NCBI RefSeq assembly: GCF_001624705.1
Contig: NZ_JSEO01000007.1
Coordinates: 1 to 64,000, forward strand
From: Marinomonas sp. SBI8L
GTDB lineage: Bacteria > Pseudomonadota > Gammaproteobacteria > Pseudomonadales > Marinomonadaceae
DNA length: 64,000 bases
Direction: 5' to 3'
In this document: positions 8,431 through 17,107 of the stretch, piece by piece
Numbering within the stretch: position 1 is the first letter of the stretch
How the letters are laid out: every line of letters starts with the position of its first letter
Translations under genes and position numbers: made by a program
Notes under the pieces: model-generated
Database searches by the model: none
What the model saw: only the letters and a program-made list of their open reading frames with translations
What the model was told of the DNA's origin: nothing

Positions 8431-9441
8431 ATGCATGATAAGTTTTCGATTAAACAAATTGCAGCCCAAGCAGGTTTAAGTACAGCCACAGTGGACAGGG
8501 TGCTTAACGGCCGAAAAGGAGTGCGTTTTCAAACGAGATCAAGAGTGAATAAAGCGCTTGAGGAGTTAGAAGAGCAAGAAGGTTTACAGAATACATTTGG
8601 GCGGACCTTGTATATTGATATTATTATGCAAGCACCTAGGCGTTTTTCTGATGCGGTAAAACAGGCTATCTTGGCTAATCTAGCAACGCTACCTGGCTGT
8701 CGTATTCATCCAAGGTTTCATCTGTTTGAGTCTATTTCTCTGTCTGAGTTGAATACATGCTTACTTGGGTGTAAGGCAAGTGGATCAAATGGTGTGCTTT
8801 TAAAAGCACCAAATGAAAGCCTTATCAAGCAAGGTGTTGATCACTTATTTGACATAAATATACCTGTGGTGACCTTGGTGACAGATCTGCCTTATAGCAA
8901 ACGACTTGCCTATATCGGGATAGATAATCGTGCTGCAGGTCGTACGGCAGCTTATATGCTGAGTAGGCTATTGAAGCAGCAACAAGCGAGCGTGGCTGTT
9001 GTATTGAGCCGTCAGGAATTTCGAGGAGAAGAAGAGCGAGAAATGGGTTTTCGAGGTTTGATTCGTGAGTCTTTTCCTTGGATTAAAATTGTTGAGATCC
9101 CGGGTGGGCAAGGTTTATATCAAGCAACCTATAACAAGCTGATATCCCAGCTCGAGCAAGATAGCGAGATGAATTGTGTTTACAGTGTCGGTGGTGGTAA
9201 CCAAGCGATTTTAGATGCCTTTAATGCCTTATCTCGCCCAATTGACGTTTTTATTGGCCATGACCTTGACCAAGAAAATAGGGCTCTGTTGATGTCTCAT
9301 CAATTGGATTTGATCATAGATCATGATTTAGAAGAGGATGTGAGTCGGGCTTTTAGTCACATACTCATGTTTCAAAAAGTAATCCCAAAAGTTAGCTTAC
9401 CAGAAAGTAAAATCAATATAGTGACACCTTATAACCTATAG
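8431..9441 (+). CDS. LacI-family transcriptional regulator
   Basis: This 336-residue regulator has an N-terminal LacI helix-turn-helix (FSIKQIAAQAGLSTATVDRV, about residues 5-24) with hinge helix, then a periplasmic-binding-protein-like ligand domain from about residue 60. The domain pattern includes VTDLPYSKRLAYIGIDNRAAG and YSVGGGNQAILDAF. The ligand domain resembles the RbsB-like type that senses sugars or polyols. The gene is expressed divergently from the PhyH-like oxygenase, its most likely target. Both starts lie within 96 bases, so one operator could control both genes and autoregulation is expected. Confidence 0.88.
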   Translation: MHDKFSIKQIAAQAGLSTATVDRVLNGRKGVRFQTRSRVNKALEELEEQEGLQNTFGRTLYIDIIMQAPRRFSDAVKQAILANLATLPGCRIHPRFHLFESISLSELNTCLLGCKASGSNGVLLKAPNESLIKQGVDHLFDINIPVVTLVTDLPYSKRLAYIGIDNRAAGRTAAYMLSRLLKQQQASVAVVLSRQEFRGEEEREMGFRGLIRESFPWIKIVEIPGGQGLYQATYNKLISQLEQDSEMNCVYSVGGGNQAILDAFNALSRPIDVFIGHDLDQENRALLMSHQLDLIIDHDLEEDVSRAFSHILMFQKVIPKVSLPESKINIVTPYNL

Positions 9442-9523
9442 CTTTTATAAAAATAGTTTTGTATTTAGTCATATTTCTAAATAGAGTATGAACCAGTTTA
9501 ATTGACTGGTTCATACTTGTTGT

Positions 9524-11080
9524 TTAGTTTTTCAGTGCCGCTTGAAAACTAATTGATTGAGTGCTGGTTAAGCCGTCGGAGCTAAAACTTTCTGGCACAA
9601 AGGTATAAATGTCACTGGTCGGGCGTATTTCCCCTTGCCAACCATTTGGCAAGTTAGTTCTAAATCGACCAGATCGAGTTGTGATAGGCCCATCTTCCCC
9701 TGATACTAAAAGATCGATGTTAACAGACCTTGGAATACCACTAATACCACCGATAATCATATGTTGTGGGATAACATCTAGTTGGATATCAGCAAGTGTT
9801 CTGTCTTCTAAAAGAGGAGACAGCTCGACAGTTTGGGATGCGGCTCCCGATGTGACTTCAAGGCTACCTTGCCAGCTGATGGCTTGTTGGGTTGTAAACG
9901 TCCCTGTTTCATCCGTTATTAGGTTATCAAGAAAACCAGAAATGCTTGCTCGATAAATAGGGAAGCCATTAGCGTCTAGGACTCTGCCTTCTACTGTTGC
10001 TTTGGGAACTTGTGGTCCAAATAAGGTTGGCGAAGAGCCGCCCGTTAATAAGTAATTATTGTTGATATCAATGAAGTAACCAAAGTTATCTGTTCTGTCT
10101 AATGCTGGTGTGATAACTCTTGTTGCTTGCCAGATATCACTTTCAGAAAGTTTGAATTGGAAAACCTGCTTCAAGCCATCATCACCAACGAGAAGGTTGG
10201 TATCGTTAAGTGCGAGATTGTGACCAAAATTATAGCCATTAATATTAACGGCTTCACCGCTTTGTTCATTGACTTCAAAAGCCGTGACGGCTTGTTTTAA
10301 AACCCAAGACGTTCCTTCTTTATTATAGAGGTGTACTTTACCTCCTCGTGCGCTTTGATCAGGGGTAGACCAGTCACGGTAGGCCGCGATGGCAAGTTGA
10401 TCTCCTTGGGCGTCTAATGACCATCCAAACTGCTTACCACCAAGAGCGGCCGCATCAAAATGATCGATTGTTTGTATAAGTTCAAATCCCTCAGTGCCTT
10501 GCTTATAAATAAAGACTTTATCAATGGTTTTGGCACCCACAAAAAGATAACCATTTTGGTAATCAATAGAGCCTCCAAAATAGGCATCGTCTGCTAGGTT
10601 AGGTGTTACTCTCTCATTTTCTTCCCAGTAGCCATTCATATTTTTGTAGCTAATGACTTGGTTACTGAATGGAACACCAACAAGAGCAATACGATTATCG
10701 ATATAAACAGACTCACCAAAGCCATATAGGTTAGGTTCATATAAATCAGAACCCAGTTCCCATTCTTGGGTATAGGTGTTTAAAGAAAAGATTTTTGCGC
10801 TTTGGTTGTGGGCATCAGCGATAATTGCATGGTTTTTATTGATACTGACTGTCTCACCACTCCAACCTGAGTTGTTTGCAGGAAGTTGCTGGGATTTAAC
10901 CCAGTGGTTTCCTTCTATTGTGATGATTTGGTTACCAACTAATCCGTGTTTTTTATCTAGACTGACCGAACTGAAAGTAACATCAGATTTGACCGCTTCG
11001 GCATTGGATAAGTCATTGAGGTTACAGCCAGTCAGCATACTTAAACAAATTAAGCTCGCTCCAATTATTGAATATTTCAC
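9524..11080 (-). CDS. FG-GAP/beta-propeller-like lipoprotein
   Basis: This 518-residue secreted protein begins with a lipoprotein signal peptide (MKYSIIGASLICLSMLTGC, lipobox LTGC, lipidated Cys at about 19). The body has repeated blocks of the type FGxxVxIxxxxALVG, seen for example as YGFGESVYIDNRIALVG, FGGSIDYQNGYLFVG, FGWSLDAQGDQLAIAA and FGHNLALNDTNLLVG. This is the signature of integrin-like FG-GAP beta-propeller repeats, about one per 50-60 residues up to about residue 340. A C-terminal beta-sandwich-like part contains AKATVEGRV-type sequence (carboxypeptidase-regulatory-like). The start is GTG 11080, six bases after GGAG; an overlapping ATG is out of frame. The role is unknown; a surface adhesin or cell-envelope protein is possible. 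Confidence 0.72.
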   Translation of the reverse strand: MKYSIIGASLICLSMLTGCNLNDLSNAEAVKSDVTFSSVSLDKKHGLVGNQIITIEGNHWVKSQQLPANNSGWSGETVSINKNHAIIADAHNQSAKIFSLNTYTQEWELGSDLYEPNLYGFGESVYIDNRIALVGVPFSNQVISYKNMNGYWEENERVTPNLADDAYFGGSIDYQNGYLFVGAKTIDKVFIYKQGTEGFELIQTIDHFDAAALGGKQFGWSLDAQGDQLAIAAYRDWSTPDQSARGGKVHLYNKEGTSWVLKQAVTAFEVNEQSGEAVNINGYNFGHNLALNDTNLLVGDDGLKQVFQFKLSESDIWQATRVITPALDRTDNFGYFIDINNNYLLTGGSSPTLFGPQVPKATVEGRVLDANGFPIYRASISGFLDNLITDETGTFTTQQAISWQGSLEVTSGAASQTVELSPLLEDRTLADIQLDVIPQHMIIGGISGIPRSVNIDLLVSGEDGPITTRSGRFRTNLPNGWQGEIRPTSDIYTFVPESFSSDGLTSTQSISFQAALKN

Positions 11081-11528
11081 ATCGAACTCCTTTCGAAAAA
11101 ATTACAATTAATTTACTGAGGAGCTCAATTTATAAAAGAAAATAGCCAAAAACTACTGAGCCTAGTTCATGTTTTATCAAGGAAGGTATTGTCGAGTATC
11201 AGAAATAAAAGTATGGATAGGAAGTGATAGTTTGCTTCTTTCATCTCATTAATCAATTGAAAGTAGGTGTGAGGCTTTATGTTTATTAGTCAAATGGGAA
11301 ATAAAGGTATTTATTTATTTCTGTGAATTTTTCGATTAACTCTAGTTTTATTATGTGATTTAGACTCATTCAATGACCTGATTTGAGTTACTGATTATTA
11401 CAAATAAATGAGAATCAATTTCATCATTTTAATCTATAAATATCATTCATATCAGTGATGATTTTGTAAACTTGATCTTAAGCTAAGTTATTGGCATGCT
11501 TGGTTTTTAACACTATATTGGATCGGTT
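11081..11528. other. AT-rich non-coding gap with a Fur-box-like sequence
   Basis: These 448 bases between the divergent lipoprotein and thioesterase genes are very AT-rich and hold no open frame I would support. At 11409-11423 the 15-mer TGAGAATCAATTTCA matches the Fur 7-1-7 consensus at 12 of 14 defined positions. It lies about 105 bases before the thioesterase start. Nothing else could be recognised. Confidence 0.35.
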
Positions 11529-11930
11529 ATGTTGGTAGAAAGGATAGTAACGCGCTTCTCAGATACAGATGGCTTAGGTCATATCAATAACACCATGTTG
11601 CCGGTTTGGTTTGAAGGGGCTAGAAACCCTATTTTTCAGATTTTTACACCAGATTTATCTTTAAAAAAGTGGCAATTAATTCTCGCTAAGTTCGATGTGG
11701 AGTTTCACGGGGAGCTTTTTTACGGTGAAGATATCGAGCTAAGAAGCGGTATTTCGCGTATTGGTTCAAGCTCTTTCGATGTGTATCAGGAAGCTTGGCA
11801 AGATGGGCGAAAGTGCGCATCAGGCACCGCTGTTCATGTTCATTTTGACCATGAAGAAAAAGCATCTAAGCCTTTGTCAGACGATTTGAAAGAAAAGCTG
11901 TTAAAACATCCTTTTAGTAAAGACGATTAA
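11529..11930 (+). CDS. Acyl-CoA thioesterase (4HBT hot-dog family, FadM/YbgC-like)
   Basis: This 133-residue protein has the 4-hydroxybenzoyl-CoA thioesterase hot-dog fold. RFSDTDGLGHINNTMLPVWF at about residues 9-28 holds the Asp and His-Asn of the active-site region, and a C-terminal strand reads ASGTAVHVHFD. It is expected to hydrolyse acyl-CoA thioesters in the cytoplasm; the chain length cannot be read from sequence. The length is normal for FadM/YbgC-type enzymes. The gene stands alone. Its TAA stop (11928-11930) is also the first bases of the terminal inverted repeat of the element that follows, so the element is fused to the end of this gene. Confidence 0.85.
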   Translation: MLVERIVTRFSDTDGLGHINNTMLPVWFEGARNPIFQIFTPDLSLKKWQLILAKFDVEFHGELFYGEDIELRSGISRIGSSSFDVYQEAWQDGRKCASGTAVHVHFDHEEKASKPLSDDLKEKLLKHPFSKDD

Positions 11931-12248
11931 GGAACCTGCGATCAAGTCACCTCTTCTCAGTCTGCTCTTCTAAGGTATATGGGAAAAAGTATCACACAAG
12001 GCGTTACTTTGCGTTTACTAATAGAAAGCCAGTGTAGGTACCTTTCGAGAAGTGACAACACAGGGTGTTACTTTTTCTGAAGTGTCGTTTAGGTATTCTT
12101 CAAAGACCCGAAGGGCGTGGTCTAAAAGCCCTATCTCTATGTTGAGGACCTTATCAATAGAATAACTATTAAGTTGCGCTCCTCGTCATAAATCTAGCGG
12201 CCTTTATCCACACGCTGAGGCGGGAGGACTTATTCGCAGGTTCCTTAA
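11928..12248. mobile_element. MITE-like inverted-repeat element, full-length copy (321 bp)
   Basis: The left end TTAAGGAACCTGCGA and the right end are inverted copies over 22 bases with two mismatches; ends lie at about 11928-11948 and 12227-12248. The element is flanked by TTAA on both sides. The interior has no open frame. It contains two related stretches (CAAGGCGTTACTTT near 11998 and CAGGGTGTTACTTT near 12061) and a hairpin (GACCCGAAGGGCGTGGTC near 12110-12122). A 63-bp deletion copy lies at 23781-23843 and a lone left end at 55131-55178. The ends, lack of coding and repeated occurrence fit a non-autonomous miniature transposable element. No matching transposase is in the window. Confidence 0.72.
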
Positions 12249-12314
12249 TTTAACAAGCACTGGTATTTTTACATCCAGTGCTTGTTTTTGGTGGCTTCTC
12301 ATCCATTTTTGTTG

Positions 12315-13160
12315 TTAAAAGCGGTTTGCTTGAAAGTCTGCAAACGCCTGCATGACCTCTGCTTTGGTGTTCATCACAAATGGACCACCTCGGGCAACAG
12401 GTTCACCAATAGGTTGACCTGATACCAAGAGGAAGCGGCTATCTACTTCTGTATTGATGATTACTTTTTCTCCTAGGCTTAAGATAGCGAGCTTGCCTGC
12501 CTCTATTCTTGTGGCATCTTTGCCTATCGTGATTTGCCCTTCGATTGAATATATAAAGGTGTTATCCGTTTTTGCGAGTGTTTGTTCAAACTCATCTCCC
12601 GCTTTTAAGGACACATCTAAATAGCTTGGTTTAACGGCTTCATTAACCACTGGGCCTAGAGTGCCTTGGTCTGTTTGCCCAGAAATGACTCGAATTTGGG
12701 TGCCTGTTGCTCGTTTTTCTAGGGCAATTTTATCGACGGGGAATTCCTGATAAGCCGGCTCAGAAAATTTGTCTTTGGCCGGAAGATTGACCCAAAGCTG
12801 AAAGCCCATTAACAAACCATCTATTTGTTCTGGCATCTCAGAGTGCACTATGCCTTTGCCTGCTGTCATCCACTGGACGCCACCTGGCTCAATAAGGCCC
12901 TCATTGCCTGCGCTATCTTTATGTCGCATCTGGCCTGCTAATAAGTAGGTAACGGTTTCAAAGCCTCTGTGTGGGTGACTAGGAAAACCGCCAATATAGT
13001 CTTGCGCTTGGTCAGATTCAAATGCATCTAGCAGTAGAAACGGGTCCAACATATTTAGTGTTTGTGTGCCTATGATGCGAGTGAGTTTAACGCCGTCACC
13101 ATCCATTGCTGCTTGTCCACTATGTATCTCTATTACTTCTTTGCTGTTTAAGCTTGTCAT
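12315..13160 (-). CDS. Pirin-family protein (bicupin), PirA/YhhW-like
   Basis: This 281-residue two-cupin protein of the pirin family has its metal site visible in the N-terminal cupin: HPHRGFETVTYLLAG (about 62-76) and IVHSEMP (about 104-110), giving the usual three His and one Glu. A second cupin covers about 150-250. Bacterial pirins can act as quercetin 2,3-dioxygenases or modulate enzymes such as pyruvate dehydrogenase; the substrate here is unknown. It is divergent from a LysR regulator across 159 bases, a common arrangement for pirin genes and the likely control route. A different pirin is encoded at 38752-39570. Confidence 0.9.
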   Translation of the reverse strand: MTSLNSKEVIEIHSGQAAMDGDGVKLTRIIGTQTLNMLDPFLLLDAFESDQAQDYIGGFPSHPHRGFETVTYLLAGQMRHKDSAGNEGLIEPGGVQWMTAGKGIVHSEMPEQIDGLLMGFQLWVNLPAKDKFSEPAYQEFPVDKIALEKRATGTQIRVISGQTDQGTLGPVVNEAVKPSYLDVSLKAGDEFEQTLAKTDNTFIYSIEGQITIGKDATRIEAGKLAILSLGEKVIINTEVDSRFLLVSGQPIGEPVARGGPFVMNTKAEVMQAFADFQANRF

Positions 13161-13220
13161 CTTGTCTCCTCGCCTCTAAATGTCTTGTGGAGGCCTAAGT
13201 TGAATGAATATGGAGTTAGC

Positions 13221-13245
13221 TTATTCCTACTTTAAATTTGAATAA
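13221..13245. promoter_or_regulatory. Inverted repeat, candidate LysR-type operator
   Basis: TTATTC (13221-13226) and GAATAA (13240-13245) form an interrupted palindrome with a 13-base spacer in the pirin/LysR divergent region. It lies about 75 bases before the regulator start and 60 before the pirin start. LysR regulators typically bind such dyads between divergent genes. Confidence 0.4.
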
Positions 13246-13319
13246 ACAAGCGTAAAATCAAATGATAGTTCTTTTGATGAGAACAATGTGAAACAAAAAT
13301 TGGGATTAGGGTAGAGTGC

Positions 13320-14231
13320 ATGGGCCAATTAGAAGATATGCAGCTTTTCATTCGAGTGGTTGATGCAGGAGGTATTGGGCGAGCCGCTGAGCAACTCGGG
13401 ATTGCAAAGTCTGCGGTAAGTCGACGTCTGAGTGAGTTAGAAGCTAGGCTAGGGTGTCGCTTGATTCAGCGTACGACACGCACATCCAGTTTGACTGATA
13501 TTGGCCAGCGTTACTATGCACAGGCGCAGAAGCTTATTGATCAGGTGGATGAAGTACACCTTGATATGGTGAATGAGTCGAAAGCTTTAAGTGGCAGCAT
13601 TCGCTTAGCGGTTCCTCTTTCTTTCGGCTTATTGCATTTAAGTTCGGCGATTGACTTATTTATTAAGCAGCATCCAGGCATATCAGTTCAGCTAGACTTT
13701 TCTGATCGGCAGGTGGATCTTGTTGAAGAAGGGTTCGATTTGGCGTTGCGTATTGCGGATTTACAAGACTCTAGCATCCAAGCTCGCAAAATTTGCTCTT
13801 CTCATCATGTGCTGGTGGCAAGTCCAGATTATTTAGCGCAAAAGGGCGAACCTAAAAAACCAACAGACTTGAATCATTTTGATTATCTTAAGTATGGCTC
13901 GGGGAACCAGAGTCACTTTTCTTTATTTGATCAAAAAGGGCTTGCTCACAAGGTCAATCTTAATGCCAAAATGACAGCCAATAATGGGGACTTTTTACTG
14001 CAAATGGTAAGGGCGGGTCATGGGGTTACTTTCTTACCGAGCTTTTTAGCCTGGCAAGCATTGGCGACAGGGGATCTTGTTCAGATTTTAAAACCTTATA
14101 CCTTACCTAGTTTAAATATCTATTTTGTTTATCCGCAGAATCGTTTTTTACCACAAAGGGTGCGGGCTTTGATGGACTTTGTCATTGCAAGGTTTGGTGA
14201 TAATCCATATTGGGATCAAGCTTTAAATTAG
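13320..14231 (+). CDS. LysR-family transcriptional regulator
   Basis: This 303-residue regulator has a winged helix-turn-helix at the N-terminus (GIGRAAEQLGIAKSAVSRRL, about residues 18-37, then LEARLGCRLIQRTTR). A LysR substrate-binding domain follows from about residue 90 (GSIRLAVPLSFG, DLALRIADLQDSS). It falls in the large LTTR subgroup that regulates neighbouring oxidoreductase or pirin genes. The ligand is unknown. The start has AGGG about 10 bases before the ATG. Divergence from the pirin gene suggests that gene as target. Confidence 0.9.
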   Translation: MGQLEDMQLFIRVVDAGGIGRAAEQLGIAKSAVSRRLSELEARLGCRLIQRTTRTSSLTDIGQRYYAQAQKLIDQVDEVHLDMVNESKALSGSIRLAVPLSFGLLHLSSAIDLFIKQHPGISVQLDFSDRQVDLVEEGFDLALRIADLQDSSIQARKICSSHHVLVASPDYLAQKGEPKKPTDLNHFDYLKYGSGNQSHFSLFDQKGLAHKVNLNAKMTANNGDFLLQMVRAGHGVTFLPSFLAWQALATGDLVQILKPYTLPSLNIYFVYPQNRFLPQRVRALMDFVIARFGDNPYWDQALN

Positions 14232-14291
14232 CGGGGCGAGTTTGGCTTGTTGGATTTGGTTATTTAACTGCTAGCGTTCAGTATTCTATAA

Positions 14292-14326
14292 GCAAAAAAA
14301 AGCCCCGCAATGAGCATTGCAGGGCT
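14292..14326 (-). terminator. Terminator of ppsA
   Basis: The stem AGCCC-GCAAT/ATTGC-GGGCT (14301-14326, one internal mismatch, loop GAGC) is followed on the minus strand by a run of eight T (A run 14294-14300 on the plus strand). This is a textbook intrinsic terminator for leftward transcription from ppsA; it may also stop the LysR gene. Confidence 0.88.
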
Positions 14327-14385
14327 AAAAACTAGAGAGTAACGCGATCTAAATAATGATTAGATCACTTTACTGGGGGCCGCGA

Positions 14386-16782
14386 TTAAACGGCTTTCTG
14401 ACTTAATGAAGCGCTTTCAATGACTTCATTAAGGTGCAGCCAAGTTTCGACAACGGTATCTGGGTTCAAGGACACACTTTCAATGCCTTGCGCCACTAAC
14501 CAGTCAGCGAAATCTGGGTGATCTGATGGTCCTTGACCACAGATACCCACGTATTTACCTTTCTCGCGACATGCTTTGATTGCCATTTTAAGCAGAATCT
14601 TCACGGCGTCGTTTCTTTCATCAAACTTATCAGCAATCAGGCCTGAGTCACGGTCAAGACCAAGTGTTAACTGAGTTAAGTCGTTAGAACCGATTGAGAA
14701 ACCGTCGAAGTATTCTAAGAACTGATCTGCTAATAGTGCGTTTGAAGGCAGTTCGCACATCATAATAAGCTTCAGACCATTCTCGCCACGTACTAGGCCT
14801 TGTTCAGCCAGTAGTTCGGTAACTAGGCGTGCTTCGTCTAAGTTACGTACAAATGGAATCATCAGTTGTACATTGGTGAAGCCCATTTCGTTGCGAACAC
14901 GTTTCATTGCTTCACACTCAAGTGCAAAACAGTCGCGGAAAGAGTCGTCTATGTAGCGTGCTGCGCCACGGAAACCTAGCATTGGGTTTTCTTCATCAGG
15001 TTCGAACAAAGGGCCACCCACAAGGTTGTGGTACTCATTCGATTTAAAGTCAGATAAACGAACAATGACTGGCTTGTCAGCGAAAGAACAAGCAAGAGTG
15101 GCAACACCTTCGACTAATTTGTCGATGTAGAAATCAACTGGTGATGCGTAGCCAGCAATGCGCTCTGAAATTTCTTCTTTCAAGCTAGCGTCTAGGCTAT
15201 CAAAGTTAAGAAGCGCTTTCGGGTGAATACCAATCATACGGTTGATGATGAATTCTAGACGGGCTAAGCCGATCCCTTCGTTTGGTAACATAGCAAAGTC
15301 GAATGCGCGGTTAGGGTTACCTACGTTCATCATGACTTTAACTGGAATTTCCGGCATTTCGCCAACTTCAGATGTGATTACATCAAAGTCGATGAGACCT
15401 TCGTAAACGACACCTAGGTCACCTTGTGCACAAGAAACAGTCACTTCTTGTCCATCTTTAAGTACGCTAGTCGCATCGTTACAACCAACTACGGCAGGAA
15501 TACCAAGCTCACGGGCTATGATTGCTGCGTGACAAGTACGACCACCACGGTTAGTGACAATCGCAGAAGCACGTTTCATGATAGGTTCCCAATCTGGGTC
15601 TGTGATGTCAGTAACGAGTACATCACCTTCTTCGATACGGTCCATTTCAGTGATAGATGAAAGCACTTTCACTGTACCTGAGCCTATCTTGTGGCCGATT
15701 GCGCGGCCATCAGTGATGATTTCACCTTCATGTTTAAGGCGGAATCTTTCCATGCTTTGTGTATTTTCTTGGCTACGTACTGTCTCAGGACGTGCTTGTA
15801 CTATGTAAAGTTTGCCATCGATACCGTCTTTAGCCCACTCAATGTCCATTGGACGTTGGTAATGCTTTTCGATGATGCAAGCTTGGCGAGCTAGGTCTTC
15901 AACTTCTTGATCGCTTAATGAGAATTCTCTTTGCTTATCAAGCGCAACAGGAACAATCTTAACGAATTCGTCATCGCTGTCGGCATCTGCGTATTCCATT
16001 TTTTGTGCTTTGCTACCTAATGCTTTACGTACAACACTTGGGCGGTTAGCAGCCAAGGTTTGCTTGTGTACGAAGAACTCATCTGGGTTAACGGTACCTT
16101 GTACAACCATTTCGCCTAGGCCGTAAGCTGAGGTGATGAAAACAACGTCATCAAAACCAGACTCAGTATCTAGTGTGAAAAGAACACCAGAAGCGCCTAT
16201 GTCACTGCGTACCATTTTTTGGATACCCGCAGAGATAGCCACACCTTTGTGTTCAAAGCCTTGGTGGACACGGTATGAGATAGCACGGTCATTGTATAAA
16301 GAGGCAAAAACACGCTTGATAGAAAGCTTGATGTCTTCAAGGCCAATAACGTTTAGGTAAGTTTCTTGTTGGCCTGCAAAAGACGCGTCAGGTAAATCTT
16401 CAGCCGTCGCTGATGAACGTACAGCGAAAGATGCTTCTGCATTGTTTTGAGCAAGTACGGCGTAAGCGTCTTCGATTTCTTTGTTGAATTCGTCAGAGAA
16501 ATCTTCTGTTTCTACCCACTCACGGATGACTTTACCTGCTTCTGCTAAGGCATGAACATCGTCAACGTCCAAAGTATCTAATAAATCATGGATACGTTTG
16601 TTAAGGCCACTTTGCTCTAAGAAAGTTTGATAAGCATAAGAAGTGGTTGCGAAGCCGTTTGGAACTTGAATGCCAAGTTCAGTTAGATTAGAAATCATTT
16701 CGCCTAGAGAGGCGTTTTTACCGCCCACAGTACCGACATCGTCAATACCTAAATCTTTAAACCACTTAATGAAATTGCTCAC
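14386..16782 (-). CDS. ppsA: Phosphoenolpyruvate synthase (pyruvate, water dikinase)
   Basis: This 798-residue enzyme makes phosphoenolpyruvate from pyruvate and ATP, the entry to gluconeogenesis from pyruvate-yielding substrates. Three domains are visible. An N-terminal ATP-grasp nucleotide-binding domain has VGGKNASLGEM and FAVRSSATAEDLPDASFAGQ. A swivelling phosphohistidine domain carries the catalytic His in GGRTCHAAIIARELGIPAV. A C-terminal TIM barrel has GSNDLTQLTLGLDRDSG and the active Cys in GICGQGPSDHPDF. GTG 16782 has GGAG eight bases upstream, a better start than the GTG at 16791. It is divergent from its kinase/phosphorylase regulator gene, an arrangement common in gammaproteobacteria. 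Confidence 0.97.
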   Translation of the reverse strand: MSNFIKWFKDLGIDDVGTVGGKNASLGEMISNLTELGIQVPNGFATTSYAYQTFLEQSGLNKRIHDLLDTLDVDDVHALAEAGKVIREWVETEDFSDEFNKEIEDAYAVLAQNNAEASFAVRSSATAEDLPDASFAGQQETYLNVIGLEDIKLSIKRVFASLYNDRAISYRVHQGFEHKGVAISAGIQKMVRSDIGASGVLFTLDTESGFDDVVFITSAYGLGEMVVQGTVNPDEFFVHKQTLAANRPSVVRKALGSKAQKMEYADADSDDEFVKIVPVALDKQREFSLSDQEVEDLARQACIIEKHYQRPMDIEWAKDGIDGKLYIVQARPETVRSQENTQSMERFRLKHEGEIITDGRAIGHKIGSGTVKVLSSITEMDRIEEGDVLVTDITDPDWEPIMKRASAIVTNRGGRTCHAAIIARELGIPAVVGCNDATSVLKDGQEVTVSCAQGDLGVVYEGLIDFDVITSEVGEMPEIPVKVMMNVGNPNRAFDFAMLPNEGIGLARLEFIINRMIGIHPKALLNFDSLDASLKEEISERIAGYASPVDFYIDKLVEGVATLACSFADKPVIVRLSDFKSNEYHNLVGGPLFEPDEENPMLGFRGAARYIDDSFRDCFALECEAMKRVRNEMGFTNVQLMIPFVRNLDEARLVTELLAEQGLVRGENGLKLIMMCELPSNALLADQFLEYFDGFSIGSNDLTQLTLGLDRDSGLIADKFDERNDAVKILLKMAIKACREKGKYVGICGQGPSDHPDFADWLVAQGIESVSLNPDTVVETWLHLNEVIESASLSQKAV

Positions 16783-17107
16783 CTGTATCACTCCTACGTG
16801 CGATTTTGTATTCGTTATTTTTTATGTGTTCTTACGAACGGTTTCTCTCGTGCTTGCGTCTTGAGCTTTGATTTTCAAAGTGTGATTACATGCTTATCTG
16901 TATTCTTGTGCGCCATTTGCTGATTTGCATTTGGGCTTGCCACCTTTACTCATTGAGCTCATTGTATGTAGCGAATGGGTAATCAACAAAATTGAATATT
17001 CGATGTGGTTTTATTTCAAACGGAAAAAGCTATGTCGTTACATAACAACATAATTGCCAGTTTGACCTATAAAAATGTGACAATTTAACAACGACTTGGA
17101 GATAAAT

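Noticed and set aside
14424-16864. Plus-strand open frames inside ppsA
   Set aside because: They are antisense shadows of a well-conserved gene with no initiation signals or family resemblance.
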